Notes: a model not told the origin generated them from the sequence alone. 40,633 nucleotides of DNA from Candidatus Wolfebacteria bacterium (GCA_016214005.1 JACRPK010000015.1:1-40633); one strand, 5' to 3'; shown: positions 23,170-31,142, numbered from the stretch's first letter. Made by a program: numbers and translations.

Positions 23170-24176
23170 TATGGTATCGGATTTTTTGTTTCGCCTTTTC
23201 CAATAAAAGATTTTATATTTTCAATATCTGTGTCTAAAATCCGCGTAATCGCCTCTTTGGTATTGAAAGCGTTATGCGGCGTAATGATAACATTGGGCAT
23301 ATCAATTAAAACATGATTTGCCAGGGCTAATTTCAAATTATGCTCCTGCGGATGACCATAAAGCAAAAATGCTTTTTCATCTTTTATAATTCCCTCTTCT
23401 TCCAAAACATCCGCTCCATAGCCCCCTAAAATTCCATCATTTAAAGCTTTAACAATCGCCTCGGTTTCAACAATCGGTCCGCGAGCGGTATTAATAAGCA
23501 AAGCGCCTTTTTTAATTTTGCCGATATTTTGAAAATTTATTAAATGATGAGTGGATTGCAAATAAGGCACATGCAAACTTATAACATCGGACATCGCCAA
23601 CAATTCATCAATGCTAACATATTTAAAATCCATTTCTTTTGCCAAATTTTCATTGGGAAACGCGTCAAAGGCCACAACATTCATCCCGAATCCCTTGGCG
23701 ATTTTTACCATAAACCGTCCTATTCTGCCTGTTCCGACAATGCCGATTGTTTTTCCATTTAAATCAAAACCCTGCAATCCTTCAAAATCAAACCGGCCGC
23801 TTTCTTTGATTCTGTCATAAGCGTCAAAAATTTTCCGAGATAAATTTAAAATCAAAGCAAAAGCGAATTCCGCCACGGTATTGTCGCCGTAGCCCGGCAC
23901 ATATCCCGTCTTAATTCCCCTATCTTTTATTTCAGTCAAATCAATATGGTCAAAACCAGTTGAACGAGTGGTAAGAAGTTTTAAATTTGAAAAAGCGCTG
24001 ATAACTTCTTTGCCGACTTCCGAGCCAACAAAAACGGAAATCGCGTCAAAATCTTTTTCTGGCGGCAAATTATCTTTGTTTAATTTTCCAGCGCTAAAAA
24101 AAAGCTCGGCATTGGACAATTTTTCTTTAACATAATCCGCTTCCCATTGTTCAATTTCAAAAAATGCGATTTTCAT
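23169..24176 (-). CDS. D-2-hydroxyacid dehydrogenase (D-lactate dehydrogenase-like)
   Basis: A 335-aa NAD-dependent D-isomer-specific 2-hydroxyacid dehydrogenase. The Rossmann motif is GIVGTGRIGRF (145-155). The catalytic set is R232 (NTARGPIVE), E261 (DVLEEEG) and H301 (ITPHNAF). RSTGFDHIDL and YGDNTVAEFAFALIL are typical of the D-lactate dehydrogenase branch, which would reduce pyruvate to D-lactate and regenerate NAD in a fermentative cell. Other 2-ketoacids are possible. It is an odd metabolic gene at the end of the secretion operon, 14 bp after a pilin gene and overlapping the next small gene. Confidence 0.88.
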   Translation of the reverse strand: MKIAFFEIEQWEADYVKEKLSNAELFFSAGKLNKDNLPPEKDFDAISVFVGSEVGKEVISAFSNLKLLTTRSTGFDHIDLTEIKDRGIKTGYVPGYGDNTVAEFAFALILNLSRKIFDAYDRIKESGRFDFEGLQGFDLNGKTIGIVGTGRIGRFMVKIAKGFGMNVVAFDAFPNENLAKEMDFKYVSIDELLAMSDVISLHVPYLQSTHHLINFQNIGKIKKGALLINTARGPIVETEAIVKALNDGILGGYGADVLEEEGIIKDEKAFLLYGHPQEHNLKLALANHVLIDMPNVIITPHNAFNTKEAITRILDTDIENIKSFIGKGETKNPIP

Positions 24177-24190
24177 AATTTTATATAAAA

Positions 24191-24769
24191 TTATTTAGCG
24201 CTTGCGCAACAAACAGCGCCCGAAGGCTGTGGCTTATCAGCGCAAATTTGATTTTTAACAAGATTCCAGCCAGTCCCCTTATAAGCGCATGTCGCACCGC
24301 TTGGTAAAAAAACCCATTGATGAGCTAACCCAGATGAAGATGAAGTTGACGTTGGAATTAGCGGAGATGGTTGTTCTAATCGAGTAATTTTCGGCTCCGG
24401 CAAAGCCGCAATCTGCGGATTTATCGTATTGAAAAGCAAAGCAGCGGAAGCAAGAAGAATGATGCCATAGATAGCGCCGGTGATATATTCTTTGGCTTCT
24501 TCTATCTTGCCGGGACTTCCGGCTGAAGTTATCCATAATATTCCTCCGTAGATTATAACTGCCAAAGCAGCTACTCCGGCAGCGGCTAAAGAATAATTGT
24601 AAATAGTGTTGATAAGACCAGTCGAACCTCCTAGGGCTGTTGCTGTTTGGCACCATGGGTATTTGAAAGTTTCGCAGCTTATGCTTACCTGTGAAGCGTC
24701 ACTAATAGCCTGAACGCTAAATCCGGCTGTTAACCCGATTATTAAAATTATTTTAGAAAAAAAATTCAT
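24191..24769 (-). CDS. VirB2-like pilin, second of a duplicated pair
   Basis: A 192-aa protein with a signal peptide (FFSKIILIIGLTAGFSVQA), then a pilin core SCETFKYPWCQTATALGG, two helices and the loop ITSAGSPGKIEEAKEYITG, then a short Ser/Thr/Pro linker and a Cys-containing C-terminal segment (ATCAYKGTGW, GAVCCASAK). The ATG at 24769 is chosen because it starts a proper signal peptide 1-2 nt after the upstream stop; an earlier in-frame ATG would run through the end of the upstream gene. The core is the same as in the neighbour at 24771-25592, while the C terminus is not. Confidence 0.75.
   Translation of the reverse strand: MNFFSKIILIIGLTAGFSVQAISDASQVSISCETFKYPWCQTATALGGSTGLINTIYNYSLAAAGVAALAVIIYGGILWITSAGSPGKIEEAKEYITGAIYGIILLASAALLFNTINPQIAALPEPKITRLEQPSPLIPTSTSSSSGLAHQWVFLPSGATCAYKGTGWNLVKNQICADKPQPSGAVCCASAK
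24406..24677. repeat. 272-bp duplicated pilin core, copy 2
   Basis: Near-identical to 25292-25563: about six differences in 272 bp by eye, apparently all silent over the shared residues. Sequence outside these borders is unrelated. Confidence 0.9.
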
Positions 24770-24770
24770 A

Positions 24771-25592
24771 TTATACGCTTGTATAAAAACTAATATGGCC
24801 ACCTGTCGCATGCGCCGGACAAATATCAGAAGTTGAGACACATTCTCTTACAACATTAAAATTTTTAGCTTGCAAATATTGATATAAAGATTCTGAATAT
24901 TTTACATCAATTGACCCATAGCCAAATCCCTGGGCTTTATGCTGATTTTCCGTTCCGCCTGTCACTACAATTTGGCCTTCGCAAGCCACGCCGCAAGCAT
25001 TTTTAACAGCAATCAAATTATTTATCGTTTTTTTAGGAATGCCATTAAGACTCGTGCAATTTTTTGAAATTTGATTAGCGCACAATCCTCCGCTTCCAAC
25101 AACATCTATGCCATTTTTGTTTAACAAAGCAAAAGATTCATCGTGCGAATAAAGAGTCGCAATCTCCTGCGCTGTCCAATTGGATTTATCCGCTTTTTTA
25201 GTTAATAAATCTCCATGCTGACTATAATATCCCGACTCCAAAGCTTGTGTTGCCTGGGCTTGTAATCTATCAAAACCCGGCTCTTTTAACTCCGCAATCT
25301 GCGGATTTATCGTATTGAAAAGCAAAGCAGCGGAAGCAAGAAGAATGATGCCATAGATAGCGCCGGTGATATATTCTTTGGCTTCTTCTATTTTACCGGG
25401 ACTTCCGGCTGAAGTTATCCATAATATTCCTCCGTAGATTATTACCGCCAAAGCAGCTACTCCGGCAGCGGCTAAAGAATAATTGTAAATGGTGTTGATA
25501 AGACCAGTCGAACCTCCTAGGGCTGTTGCTGTTTGGCACCATGGGTATTTGAAAGTTTCGCAGGAAAGGCTTAATGTTGAAATAAATATCAT
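24771..25592 (-). CDS. VirB2-like pilin fused to a possible M15-like peptidase domain
   Basis: A 273-aa protein. Residues 11-100 are the same pilin core as the next gene: two transmembrane helices around 36-61 and 73-95. About 170 extra residues follow. Within them TGGTENQH (H218), GYGSIDV (D229) and HATGGHISFY (H261, H266) have the order and spacing of an M15-type zinc peptidase, with several Cys that may pair. The SxHxxGxAxD motif is not exact, so this is tentative. Only ten residues precede the core, too short for a signal peptide, and an in-frame stop lies just upstream. It is 2 bp downstream of the preceding gene. Confidence 0.65.
   Translation of the reverse strand: MIFISTLSLSCETFKYPWCQTATALGGSTGLINTIYNYSLAAAGVAALAVIIYGGILWITSAGSPGKIEEAKEYITGAIYGIILLASAALLFNTINPQIAELKEPGFDRLQAQATQALESGYYSQHGDLLTKKADKSNWTAQEIATLYSHDESFALLNKNGIDVVGSGGLCANQISKNCTSLNGIPKKTINNLIAVKNACGVACEGQIVVTGGTENQHKAQGFGYGSIDVKYSESLYQYLQAKNFNVVRECVSTSDICPAHATGGHISFYTSV
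25292..25563. repeat. 272-bp duplicated pilin core, copy 1
   Basis: Partner of 24406-24677, the same length and direct orientation. It covers CETFKYPWCQ through NTINPQIA of the pilin. Confidence 0.9.
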
Positions 25593-25594
25593 GA

Positions 25595-26308
25595 TTATTT
25601 AACTTTAAATTTCATTTCATTGTCGGAAAAATCTATATCATCTGATAAATTATTAATTTTAAGCCGCAAATTAATTTCAAAATCTTTTGGAACTTTTTTG
25701 TCTATGTTCAAATCAAGTTTTTGAGGCCTATCAACATCGCCTTGGGACACCTGACTATTCGCAAACCACTGGAAAGACAATTTGCTTAAATCTGAAATAT
25801 TAAAGAAAAAAGGATAAGCAAAAAATGAATTATTGCCAACGCCAATTTTCCTTGAAGCATAAGGCGCGTCAATCACGGCTTCCGAATGAACAACCGGTAT
25901 GATAATTAAATCATCAAGCTGATCACCTCCCTTATAACCCAAAACAGAAATTCTCGCTTCAATATCTTGTCCAGGAAAATCAAACACCCTGAAAGAATAT
26001 GTTTTTAATCCCAACCCCTGCTTTTCATTCAAAACTAATTTATCATTAATATACCAACGCACCCTTAATTTTGAAATATCGGCGATTTTCCCATTGTCAA
26101 TCAATTCAAAGGCAACTTCTATCCGGCTGCCGCGATTAGGAAAAATTTTCCCGCCATACCAATTCGGCGCGTAACTTTGGGCTTTCCAAGAAATTAAAAA
26201 TTGCGGAACCGTTGCCACCTGGGCATTGGCCGAAGAAGCAAAAAATAAAGAATAAAAAGCGAAAAACAGAAAAATCAAGATTTTAAATTTGAAATTTGAA
26301 ATTTTCAT
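25595..26308 (-). CDS. Exported protein of unknown function
   Basis: A 237-aa protein with a clear signal peptide (ILIFLFFAFYSLFFASSANA). The mature part is beta-rich with alternating hydrophobic residues (IEVAFELIDNGKI, LRVRWYINDKLVLNE, DLIIIPVVHSEAVI), which suggests one or two Ig-like or similar beta-sandwich domains. I do not recognise the family. Its start overlaps the stop of the upstream membrane protein gene by 4 bp and its stop lies 2 bp before the pilin-fusion gene. It may be a surface component of the pilus or secretion apparatus. Confidence 0.65.
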   Translation of the reverse strand: MKISNFKFKILIFLFFAFYSLFFASSANAQVATVPQFLISWKAQSYAPNWYGGKIFPNRGSRIEVAFELIDNGKIADISKLRVRWYINDKLVLNEKQGLGLKTYSFRVFDFPGQDIEARISVLGYKGGDQLDDLIIIPVVHSEAVIDAPYASRKIGVGNNSFFAYPFFFNISDLSKLSFQWFANSQVSQGDVDRPQKLDLNIDKKVPKDFEINLRLKINNLSDDIDFSDNEMKFKVK

Positions 26309-26622
26309 TTTGAAATTTTACCGGATATTTTTGTCGGCATTATTTCGGAAATTTTCGGATGGTTAATCAAATAAATCGTAATTATCAGAGCCACAATGCG
26401 AATCGGCAGCCAATCTAAAACAGGAATAAGCTCAATAAGATTGCCAGCCAAAAGCGTTGCTTGATTTTTAAAACCAATTCCTCCTTTCATTATAAGCCAA
26501 AATTGCAATGGAAATCCAATGAGCCAGCCAAAATCAATAATATCAAATAATTCAGCCAACAATCCAAGCCCGATTATAAAAATGATTTCCGGCAATGAAA
26601 TTTTTTTCTCTTCTTCGTTCAT
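26305..26622 (-). CDS. Small multi-pass membrane protein
   Basis: A 105-aa protein with three hydrophobic segments (about 11-29, 32-46 and 60-88). It contains IIDFGWLIGFPLQFWLIMKG and PVLDWLPIRIVALIITIYLI. No named family is recognised. It is squeezed between VirB4 (1-bp gap) and the exported protein gene (4-bp ATGA overlap), so it is almost certainly a subunit or helper of the same secretion machine. Confidence 0.65.
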   Translation of the reverse strand: MNEEEKKISLPEIIFIIGLGLLAELFDIIDFGWLIGFPLQFWLIMKGGIGFKNQATLLAGNLIELIPVLDWLPIRIVALIITIYLINHPKISEIMPTKISGKISK

Positions 26623-26623
26623 T

Positions 26624-28348
26624 TTATTTATTTAACAATTCTTCCGGATTAGTGGTAATGATTTGATGTTCAAAATATGAAGCCTTTACCGCAATCGCCA
26701 CATGTTTTAAACCGGCAAAAAACAATCCTTCGCCAATGCCCGCTTCAATGAGCAGACTTTTTTCCGCTTCGGACAAATTGAAAGTTTTTGCCAAAATATC
26801 AATTGAAACTGGCGCCTGTTTTAACAAAAGCTGAAGAGATGAATTTGTAATAATCGGCTTCCCGTAAGAAGATTCTAAAAAATCTTCAACATTTTGGGTG
26901 ATAGTTGTCACGCCCAAAAAATATTTGCGGCAGCGTTTTACTAAGCTGAATAAAAAAGACGCGCTGTCAGCATATTTCATCAGCCACCATGCCTCGTCAA
27001 TCACCATAATGCGCTTTTTTAATTCCGCTCTTATTAAATTCCAAATAAAATTCAAAACAATGTAAATTGCTATCGGCCGAAGCTCTTCTTCTAAATCCCT
27101 TACTGAAAAAACTATCAAACGGTTTTTAATGTCAATATTTGTTTTGCGATTGGTAAAACCGGCATAAGTGCCTTTTATATATTTATAAAGCCGTTCAGCC
27201 AATCCCCTGCCGCCTTCCATATTTCGTAAAATAATTTCCAAATCTTCTAAAAGCGGAGCTTCTATTCCGGTAAAATCCGCTATTTCCGCGGTAATGCCGC
27301 GGCTGGCGTAAGTTTCAGTTATCGCCCTGTCCAAAATCGCGTCTTCTTCCGGAGTAATTTTACCAAGCATCAATTTTAAAAGTCCGACAAGATTCAAAAT
27401 ATGAGATTTGAAAACATCTCCAGGTTCTTCTCCCTTGGGAATTATCGGAATTTCAAATGGATTGATAGCATTATCCGATGTTAAAGATATTTTGAAAACA
27501 CTGCCACCGACGGTATTAGCAAGAGTTTCATATTCATTTTCCGGATCAATCACCAAAACATCCGTGCCCATCATTAACGACCTAAAAATCTCAAGCTTGG
27601 AAGCAAAAGATTTTCCGCTGCCGGATTTGGCAAAAACCACCATATTGGCGTTTTCAAGAGAAAATCTGTCAAAAATCACTAAGCCATTATTATGCCGATT
27701 GATGCCATATAAAACTCCGTTATCAGAAGTTAAATCCATTGAAACAAATGGGAACATTGAAGAAGCCGGTCCGGAATTAAGCGGCGTCCAAACGTCAAGC
27801 TTATCCGAACATATCGGCAAGGTTGAAACAAATCCTTCAATTTGCTGAAACGACGCTGGCTTGGCATAAACCAACTGGGTCTCAAACATTGAATTAATCG
27901 CGTCTTCAATTCTCGCTAAATTATCAAGCGAATCAGACTGCAAAACAATATAAATTCCGACATTGAACATTTTTTCCCTGCCCTGCTGAAGAGAATCTCT
28001 AAGCGATTCAATATCCTGATAAGCGGTTTCAAGCATCGGATCTCTTACCAGACCTTTTTCCTGGCGTTCCAAAAGCTGGGCTTCAACCTGGGTGATTTTT
28101 TTTCTTAAATTTTTTAAAGATGTTGCCGTATCAACCGGATGATAAAATATTGAGATATCCATCACTTCCGGAAAATTGATAATTCTATTAAACCAGCCGC
28201 TTGAAAGAAATCTCGGATAAGTAAAAAGAAAAATAGTTTTGACGAATTTTTCGCCAAGCTTTAAATAATTCGGCTCGCTGCTTATCGCCGAAGGAGCTAT
28301 GATGTTTTTAATATCTTTGATTTGTTCCATTCTATTGGCTTGTTCCAT
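26624..28348 (-). CDS. virB4: VirB4/TraC-family secretion ATPase
   Basis: A 574-aa ATPase that powers type IV secretion or pilus assembly at the inner face of the membrane. Walker A is AKSGSGKS (240-247), VLVIDPENEYE (264-274) follows it as in VirB4 proteins, and Walker B is IMVIDEAWWLM (447-457). The 230 residues before Walker A form the N-terminal platform; the very N-terminal part is encoded by the separate gene at 28350-28988. The C-terminal block TQNVEDFLESSYGKPIITNS is typical of the family. Gaps to both neighbours are 1 bp. Confidence 0.93.
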   Translation of the reverse strand: MEQANRMEQIKDIKNIIAPSAISSEPNYLKLGEKFVKTIFLFTYPRFLSSGWFNRIINFPEVMDISIFYHPVDTATSLKNLRKKITQVEAQLLERQEKGLVRDPMLETAYQDIESLRDSLQQGREKMFNVGIYIVLQSDSLDNLARIEDAINSMFETQLVYAKPASFQQIEGFVSTLPICSDKLDVWTPLNSGPASSMFPFVSMDLTSDNGVLYGINRHNNGLVIFDRFSLENANMVVFAKSGSGKSFASKLEIFRSLMMGTDVLVIDPENEYETLANTVGGSVFKISLTSDNAINPFEIPIIPKGEEPGDVFKSHILNLVGLLKLMLGKITPEEDAILDRAITETYASRGITAEIADFTGIEAPLLEDLEIILRNMEGGRGLAERLYKYIKGTYAGFTNRKTNIDIKNRLIVFSVRDLEEELRPIAIYIVLNFIWNLIRAELKKRIMVIDEAWWLMKYADSASFLFSLVKRCRKYFLGVTTITQNVEDFLESSYGKPIITNSSLQLLLKQAPVSIDILAKTFNLSEAEKSLLIEAGIGEGLFFAGLKHVAIAVKASYFEHQIITTNPEELLNK

Positions 28349-28349
28349 A

Positions 28350-28988
28350 TTATTTTTCCAATTTTAATTCTTTTTTTTCTATTTCCGCCGGATTATATAA
28401 ATTATAAAATAATTCAAGCAATTCTTCGTCATTGAGCGCCACTGCCCGAAGACCGATTTGATTTAATCCGTTAATTATCTGATCAACTCTTTGATTAAGC
28501 TGAATTATATTATGTTCAAAGCCTTCATCTTTGCCTGCTTCTTTTTTTGAAGATTTTCCAAAAATGCCCGAAAAAATACCGCTAACCTGAGGAATAGCAA
28601 TCGGCGTGTATGGCACCACTGCAAAAAAACTTTTTGCCATCACCGCATTTTGCGACACAAAAGATCTGATAAATTCCATATATTCCGCAATTTGATTTTT
28701 TAACATTTCATTTTCTTCCTGGTCTTCGCGTTTTTTTAAGTTATCAAGATAAGCGTCTATATTCATTTTACGGGAATGAATGATAATTTGAAGAGAAAAA
28801 TCAAGAGCATTTAAAAAATTTTGGAAAGCATAAAGAGTTATATTTTGTTCTTCTTCTGATTTAAGATCAAAATTAATTCCAGAAACCATCAAAACGCGGC
28901 GCAATCCGCCTCCTTTTAAAATAACCGTATTATTTTTTATATCAGCAATATCCACGAATTGCTGAGTTGCTTGAGTTTCTTTGGGCAT
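28350..28988 (-). CDS. VirB4 N-terminal-like protein (split VirB4)
   Basis: A 212-aa soluble protein starting MPKETQATQQFVDI. The block IKNNTVILKGGGLRRVLMVSG resembles the beginning of TraC/VirB4 proteins, and LDFSLQIIIHSRKMNIDAYLD matches their N-terminal CagE/TrbE-like fold. The gene ends 1 bp before virB4 starts and the two reading frames are separate. A conserved separate gene is more likely than a frameshift because the virB4 product has its own start and the present protein has a finished C terminus. It probably forms a complex with VirB4. Confidence 0.7.
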   Translation of the reverse strand: MPKETQATQQFVDIADIKNNTVILKGGGLRRVLMVSGINFDLKSEEEQNITLYAFQNFLNALDFSLQIIIHSRKMNIDAYLDNLKKREDQEENEMLKNQIAEYMEFIRSFVSQNAVMAKSFFAVVPYTPIAIPQVSGIFSGIFGKSSKKEAGKDEGFEHNIIQLNQRVDQIINGLNQIGLRAVALNDEELLELFYNLYNPAEIEKKELKLEK

Positions 28989-29000
28989 TTTTAAATTATA

Positions 29001-29504
29001 CTAATAATTAACCTGTTTCGCGACTTTTTTTTCTCCGGTTGTTTTTTTCAAAACCGCATAACCTTCTTTCATTTTTTCTCCGACTATCGGTGAAACTACT
29101 TTTTCTCTTTGAGAAATAGGTTGTTTGCTGATCATCAAATCCTGCATTAATTTTTTCATACTCGGCATTTGAAAAAGATTTTTTCTTTTTATTTCCGGAG
29201 TTTCGGGAAGCCCAGCCGCTTTCTCCGCCTCCCTTTTCCAGATATATAATTTCGGTTTCCATAAAAAAGAAAAAGCGTAGAAAATAATTTTCGGCAGCGG
29301 TTGGCCGTTATATTTATAAAAAGCCAAAGCTATCCCAAACGTGAAAGAAATCGCGCTTATCAAAAACCAAAGCCATGTTTTAAAAACAAAAAATGCTAAA
29401 AAACTTGCGCCGCCAGCCGCCGCCAAATATAAAAATTGCCTTAAAGTCAAAGGCCCGACAAGTTTGCTTTCAACTTCAATAAATTGGGGAACCTGAAATT
29501 GCAT
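29001..29504 (-). CDS. PrgI family membrane protein
   Basis: A 167-aa protein matching PrgI, the VirB3-like membrane subunit of Gram-positive and Patescibacteria secretion systems. The N-terminal MQFQVPQFIEVESKLVGPLT is the family signature, and two helices (about 22-42 and 45-62) follow, then YKYNGQPLPKIIFYAFSFLW. The C-terminal 70 residues are a basic cytoplasmic tail. The first two bases of its ATG belong to the inverted repeat that ends the GIY-YIG cassette, so without the cassette its start would overlap the stop of the 448-aa gene. Confidence 0.88.
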   Translation of the reverse strand: MQFQVPQFIEVESKLVGPLTLRQFLYLAAAGGASFLAFFVFKTWLWFLISAISFTFGIALAFYKYNGQPLPKIIFYAFSFLWKPKLYIWKREAEKAAGLPETPEIKRKNLFQMPSMKKLMQDLMISKQPISQREKVVSPIVGEKMKEGYAVLKKTTGEKKVAKQVNY

Positions 29505-29796
29505 CCCTCACCCTTCAAGCATTAAAGAATCGAAAAGGCGGCTCTTCAAAGAAGAGAAGCCCTTAGCAAATTGCTTTAATCTCTTTTCTCTAATCAATGC
29601 GTCCCTTTTTGATTTGTATGATTCAAAATATATTAATTCCATTGGTCTTAAATTTTTTGTTGATTGCACCATTCCCTTATTATGTTTTTCCATTCTTTCT
29701 TTTAGATCCTCGGCAAAGCCTATATAAAAGCTATTATCTAATTTTGATCTTAATAAATAAACATGAAAAAACATAGATGCTTGAAGGGTGAGGGAT
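29503..29796 (-). mobile_element. GIY-YIG cassette with 20-bp terminal inverted repeats
   Basis: ATCCCTCACCCTTCAAGCAT at 29503-29522 is perfectly inverted at 29777-29796. The 294-bp unit holds one gene: it starts 2 nt inside the right repeat and its last four codons and TGA lie in the left repeat. Taking out the unit but leaving one AT would restore TAATG, a stop/start overlap between the flanking genes. Confidence 0.8.
29508..29774 (-). CDS. GIY-YIG endonuclease-like protein
   Basis: An 88-aa single GIY-YIG domain of the UvrC/URI-type: VYLLRS (Y6) stands for GIY, FYIG (Y17-G19) for YIG, R27 in LKERMEKHN is the expected catalytic arginine, and E63 in LIREKRLKQ the metal-binding glutamate. 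STKNLRPMELIYFE is typical of the small free-standing GIY-YIG proteins common in Patescibacteria. These nucleases nick or cut DNA; a homing or repeat-mobilising role is suggested here because the gene fills a unit with terminal inverted repeats. It interrupts an otherwise coherent secretion operon. Confidence 0.88.
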   Translation of the reverse strand: MFFHVYLLRSKLDNSFYIGFAEDLKERMEKHNKGMVQSTKNLRPMELIYFESYKSKRDALIREKRLKQFAKGFSSLKSRLFDSLMLEG

Positions 29797-31142
29797 TATT
29801 TATTAAAAAGCGATTTGATAAAGCCTTTTATGTCTATTTTCCTTTTTGTTTTTTCAATCTGCCCTACTTCTTCAATCTGTTTTGATTCTTCAATTGGATT
29901 TGTTTCTTCAGTTACCTTTGTTTCTTCTTTTACCGCCCCTGCATTTTCTATCTTTTCTCTGTTGCTATCACTAGTGATAGCAACAGATTCTTTAATTTCT
30001 TCTTTTTTTATCGGCGCAATTTCCGGCATAATCGCTGATTCAGCCATTGGCGCAACGGCAATTTCTTGCTTATTAACAACTTCTTTATTTTTATTTTTAA
30101 ATAAATTTTTAACAAATCCAAAAATATTTTTCTTAGCTGGCGCAATAAGTTTTTCTTCCGGCTTATTTTCTTCAACTTTAAAATTAACAACTTTTGCTTT
30201 AGCTTTTTCTTCTTCAGATAATTGCTTTTCTTTGACAACCTCAGCAATCGGCTCTGATTTTTTTTCTTCAACAACAGCGGGTTTAATTTGCTGCTCAACA
30301 GGCGAAAGACTAACTGGCATAGGCTCGCCGGCTTGGGTAATCGGAGTTCTCAAAACATTTTCATAATGGACCTCTCTTACTTTTTCTTGTTCGGCAATTA
30401 ATGCAGGCTGAGATTCTTTTATTTCAACTTGTTTAGGAATTTCCATTTGAGCCGCCACAGAAACAACATCCTTTTTTTCAATGCCCTCAAAAGGCTTTTT
30501 GCCGAGCAAATGACCAAATAAATCTCCCAATGATTTTTTCTCGCCGAAAATCGGCTTAACAGCCTCTTCTTCTTTGTGAAGCACAACCGGCCCCTCGGCA
30601 ACAGAAACTGGCGCAGGCGCAACTTGAGGAACTTCTTCTATTCCAGCTTTTGGCAAAATTATTTTTTCTCCTTCTTCGGTGGTGATAATTTTCAGCGGTT
30701 CAGCGGATGAAGGCTTTGGTCTGGTGATTTTAATTTCTTGCTTAATAATATCTGAAACAATCGGCTTACCAGCTTCAATACCAACTTCCAAATTTTCTTC
30801 AATTTCTTCAGAGGGCCAAGCCAAAGCAAAAGCTTTTTCTATTTCACTTTTAATAAGACTAAAAATTTTTCTATCCATTTCATCAACTATCAAACTGACA
30901 ATTTCTGAATTTATGCCTGTTTCATTTCTAATTTCTTTTGCCAAATCATCCTGATGAGTAAGGCCCATAATCACGTCTCCGGCTAAAATTGAAATTTTGC
31001 GGATTTTTTCTTTTGATAAATGCTGGGCTTCGCAAATACCCCATAAAATATCGGCATTGCGTTCGGAAAAAATCGCTTCGCGCAAAATCATTGGCAAATC
31101 ATCCCATCTTTTTAAAACTTGCTGCTTAGTAATAGTCAACAT
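29796..31142 (-). CDS. Secretion-locus protein with long Pro/Glu/Lys-rich linker
   Basis: A 448-aa protein. The first ~115 residues are a helical, folded-looking domain (KQQVLKRWDDLPMILREAIF, then EMDRKIFSLIKSEIEKAF). The rest is low-complexity, rich in Glu, Lys, Pro, Val and Ile. Three short amphipathic motifs recur: LGDLFGHLLGKK, IFGFVKNLFKNK and IKGFIKSLFNK at the end. They may be docking or membrane-touching peptides. No enzyme motif is seen. A perfect 30-bp palindrome (29958-29987) lies in frame within the linker and encodes SVAITSDSNR. The gene is 6 bp after VirB6. Confidence 0.65.
   Translation of the reverse strand: MLTITKQQVLKRWDDLPMILREAIFSERNADILWGICEAQHLSKEKIRKISILAGDVIMGLTHQDDLAKEIRNETGINSEIVSLIVDEMDRKIFSLIKSEIEKAFALAWPSEEIEENLEVGIEAGKPIVSDIIKQEIKITRPKPSSAEPLKIITTEEGEKIILPKAGIEEVPQVAPAPVSVAEGPVVLHKEEEAVKPIFGEKKSLGDLFGHLLGKKPFEGIEKKDVVSVAAQMEIPKQVEIKESQPALIAEQEKVREVHYENVLRTPITQAGEPMPVSLSPVEQQIKPAVVEEKKSEPIAEVVKEKQLSEEEKAKAKVVNFKVEENKPEEKLIAPAKKNIFGFVKNLFKNKNKEVVNKQEIAVAPMAESAIMPEIAPIKKEEIKESVAITSDSNREKIENAGAVKEETKVTEETNPIEESKQIEEVGQIEKTKRKIDIKGFIKSLFNK
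29958..29987. repeat. Perfect 30-bp palindrome inside the 448-aa gene
   Basis: The half TCTGTTGCTATCACT is followed exactly by its reverse complement, with no loop. It is translated in frame within a low-complexity linker. Confidence 0.9.

Noticed and set aside
24770-24841. Longer N terminus for the second pilin (24 more codons)
   Set aside because: The extension is antisense-like overlap with the end of the upstream gene and would bury the signal peptide; the ATG at 24769 gives a normal signal peptide.
28340-28360. Possible frameshift splitting VirB4 into two genes
   Set aside because: The upstream product has its own finished C terminus, the downstream one its own start, and the 1-bp gap fits ordinary coupling; similar splits seem usual in Patescibacteria. 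A sequencing error cannot be fully excluded.
29788-30366. Open plus-strand frame of 192 codons opposite the 448-aa secretion gene
   Set aside because: Hydrophobic Ser/Phe composition is the expected mirror of the Glu/Lys-rich linker on the minus strand; no independent support.
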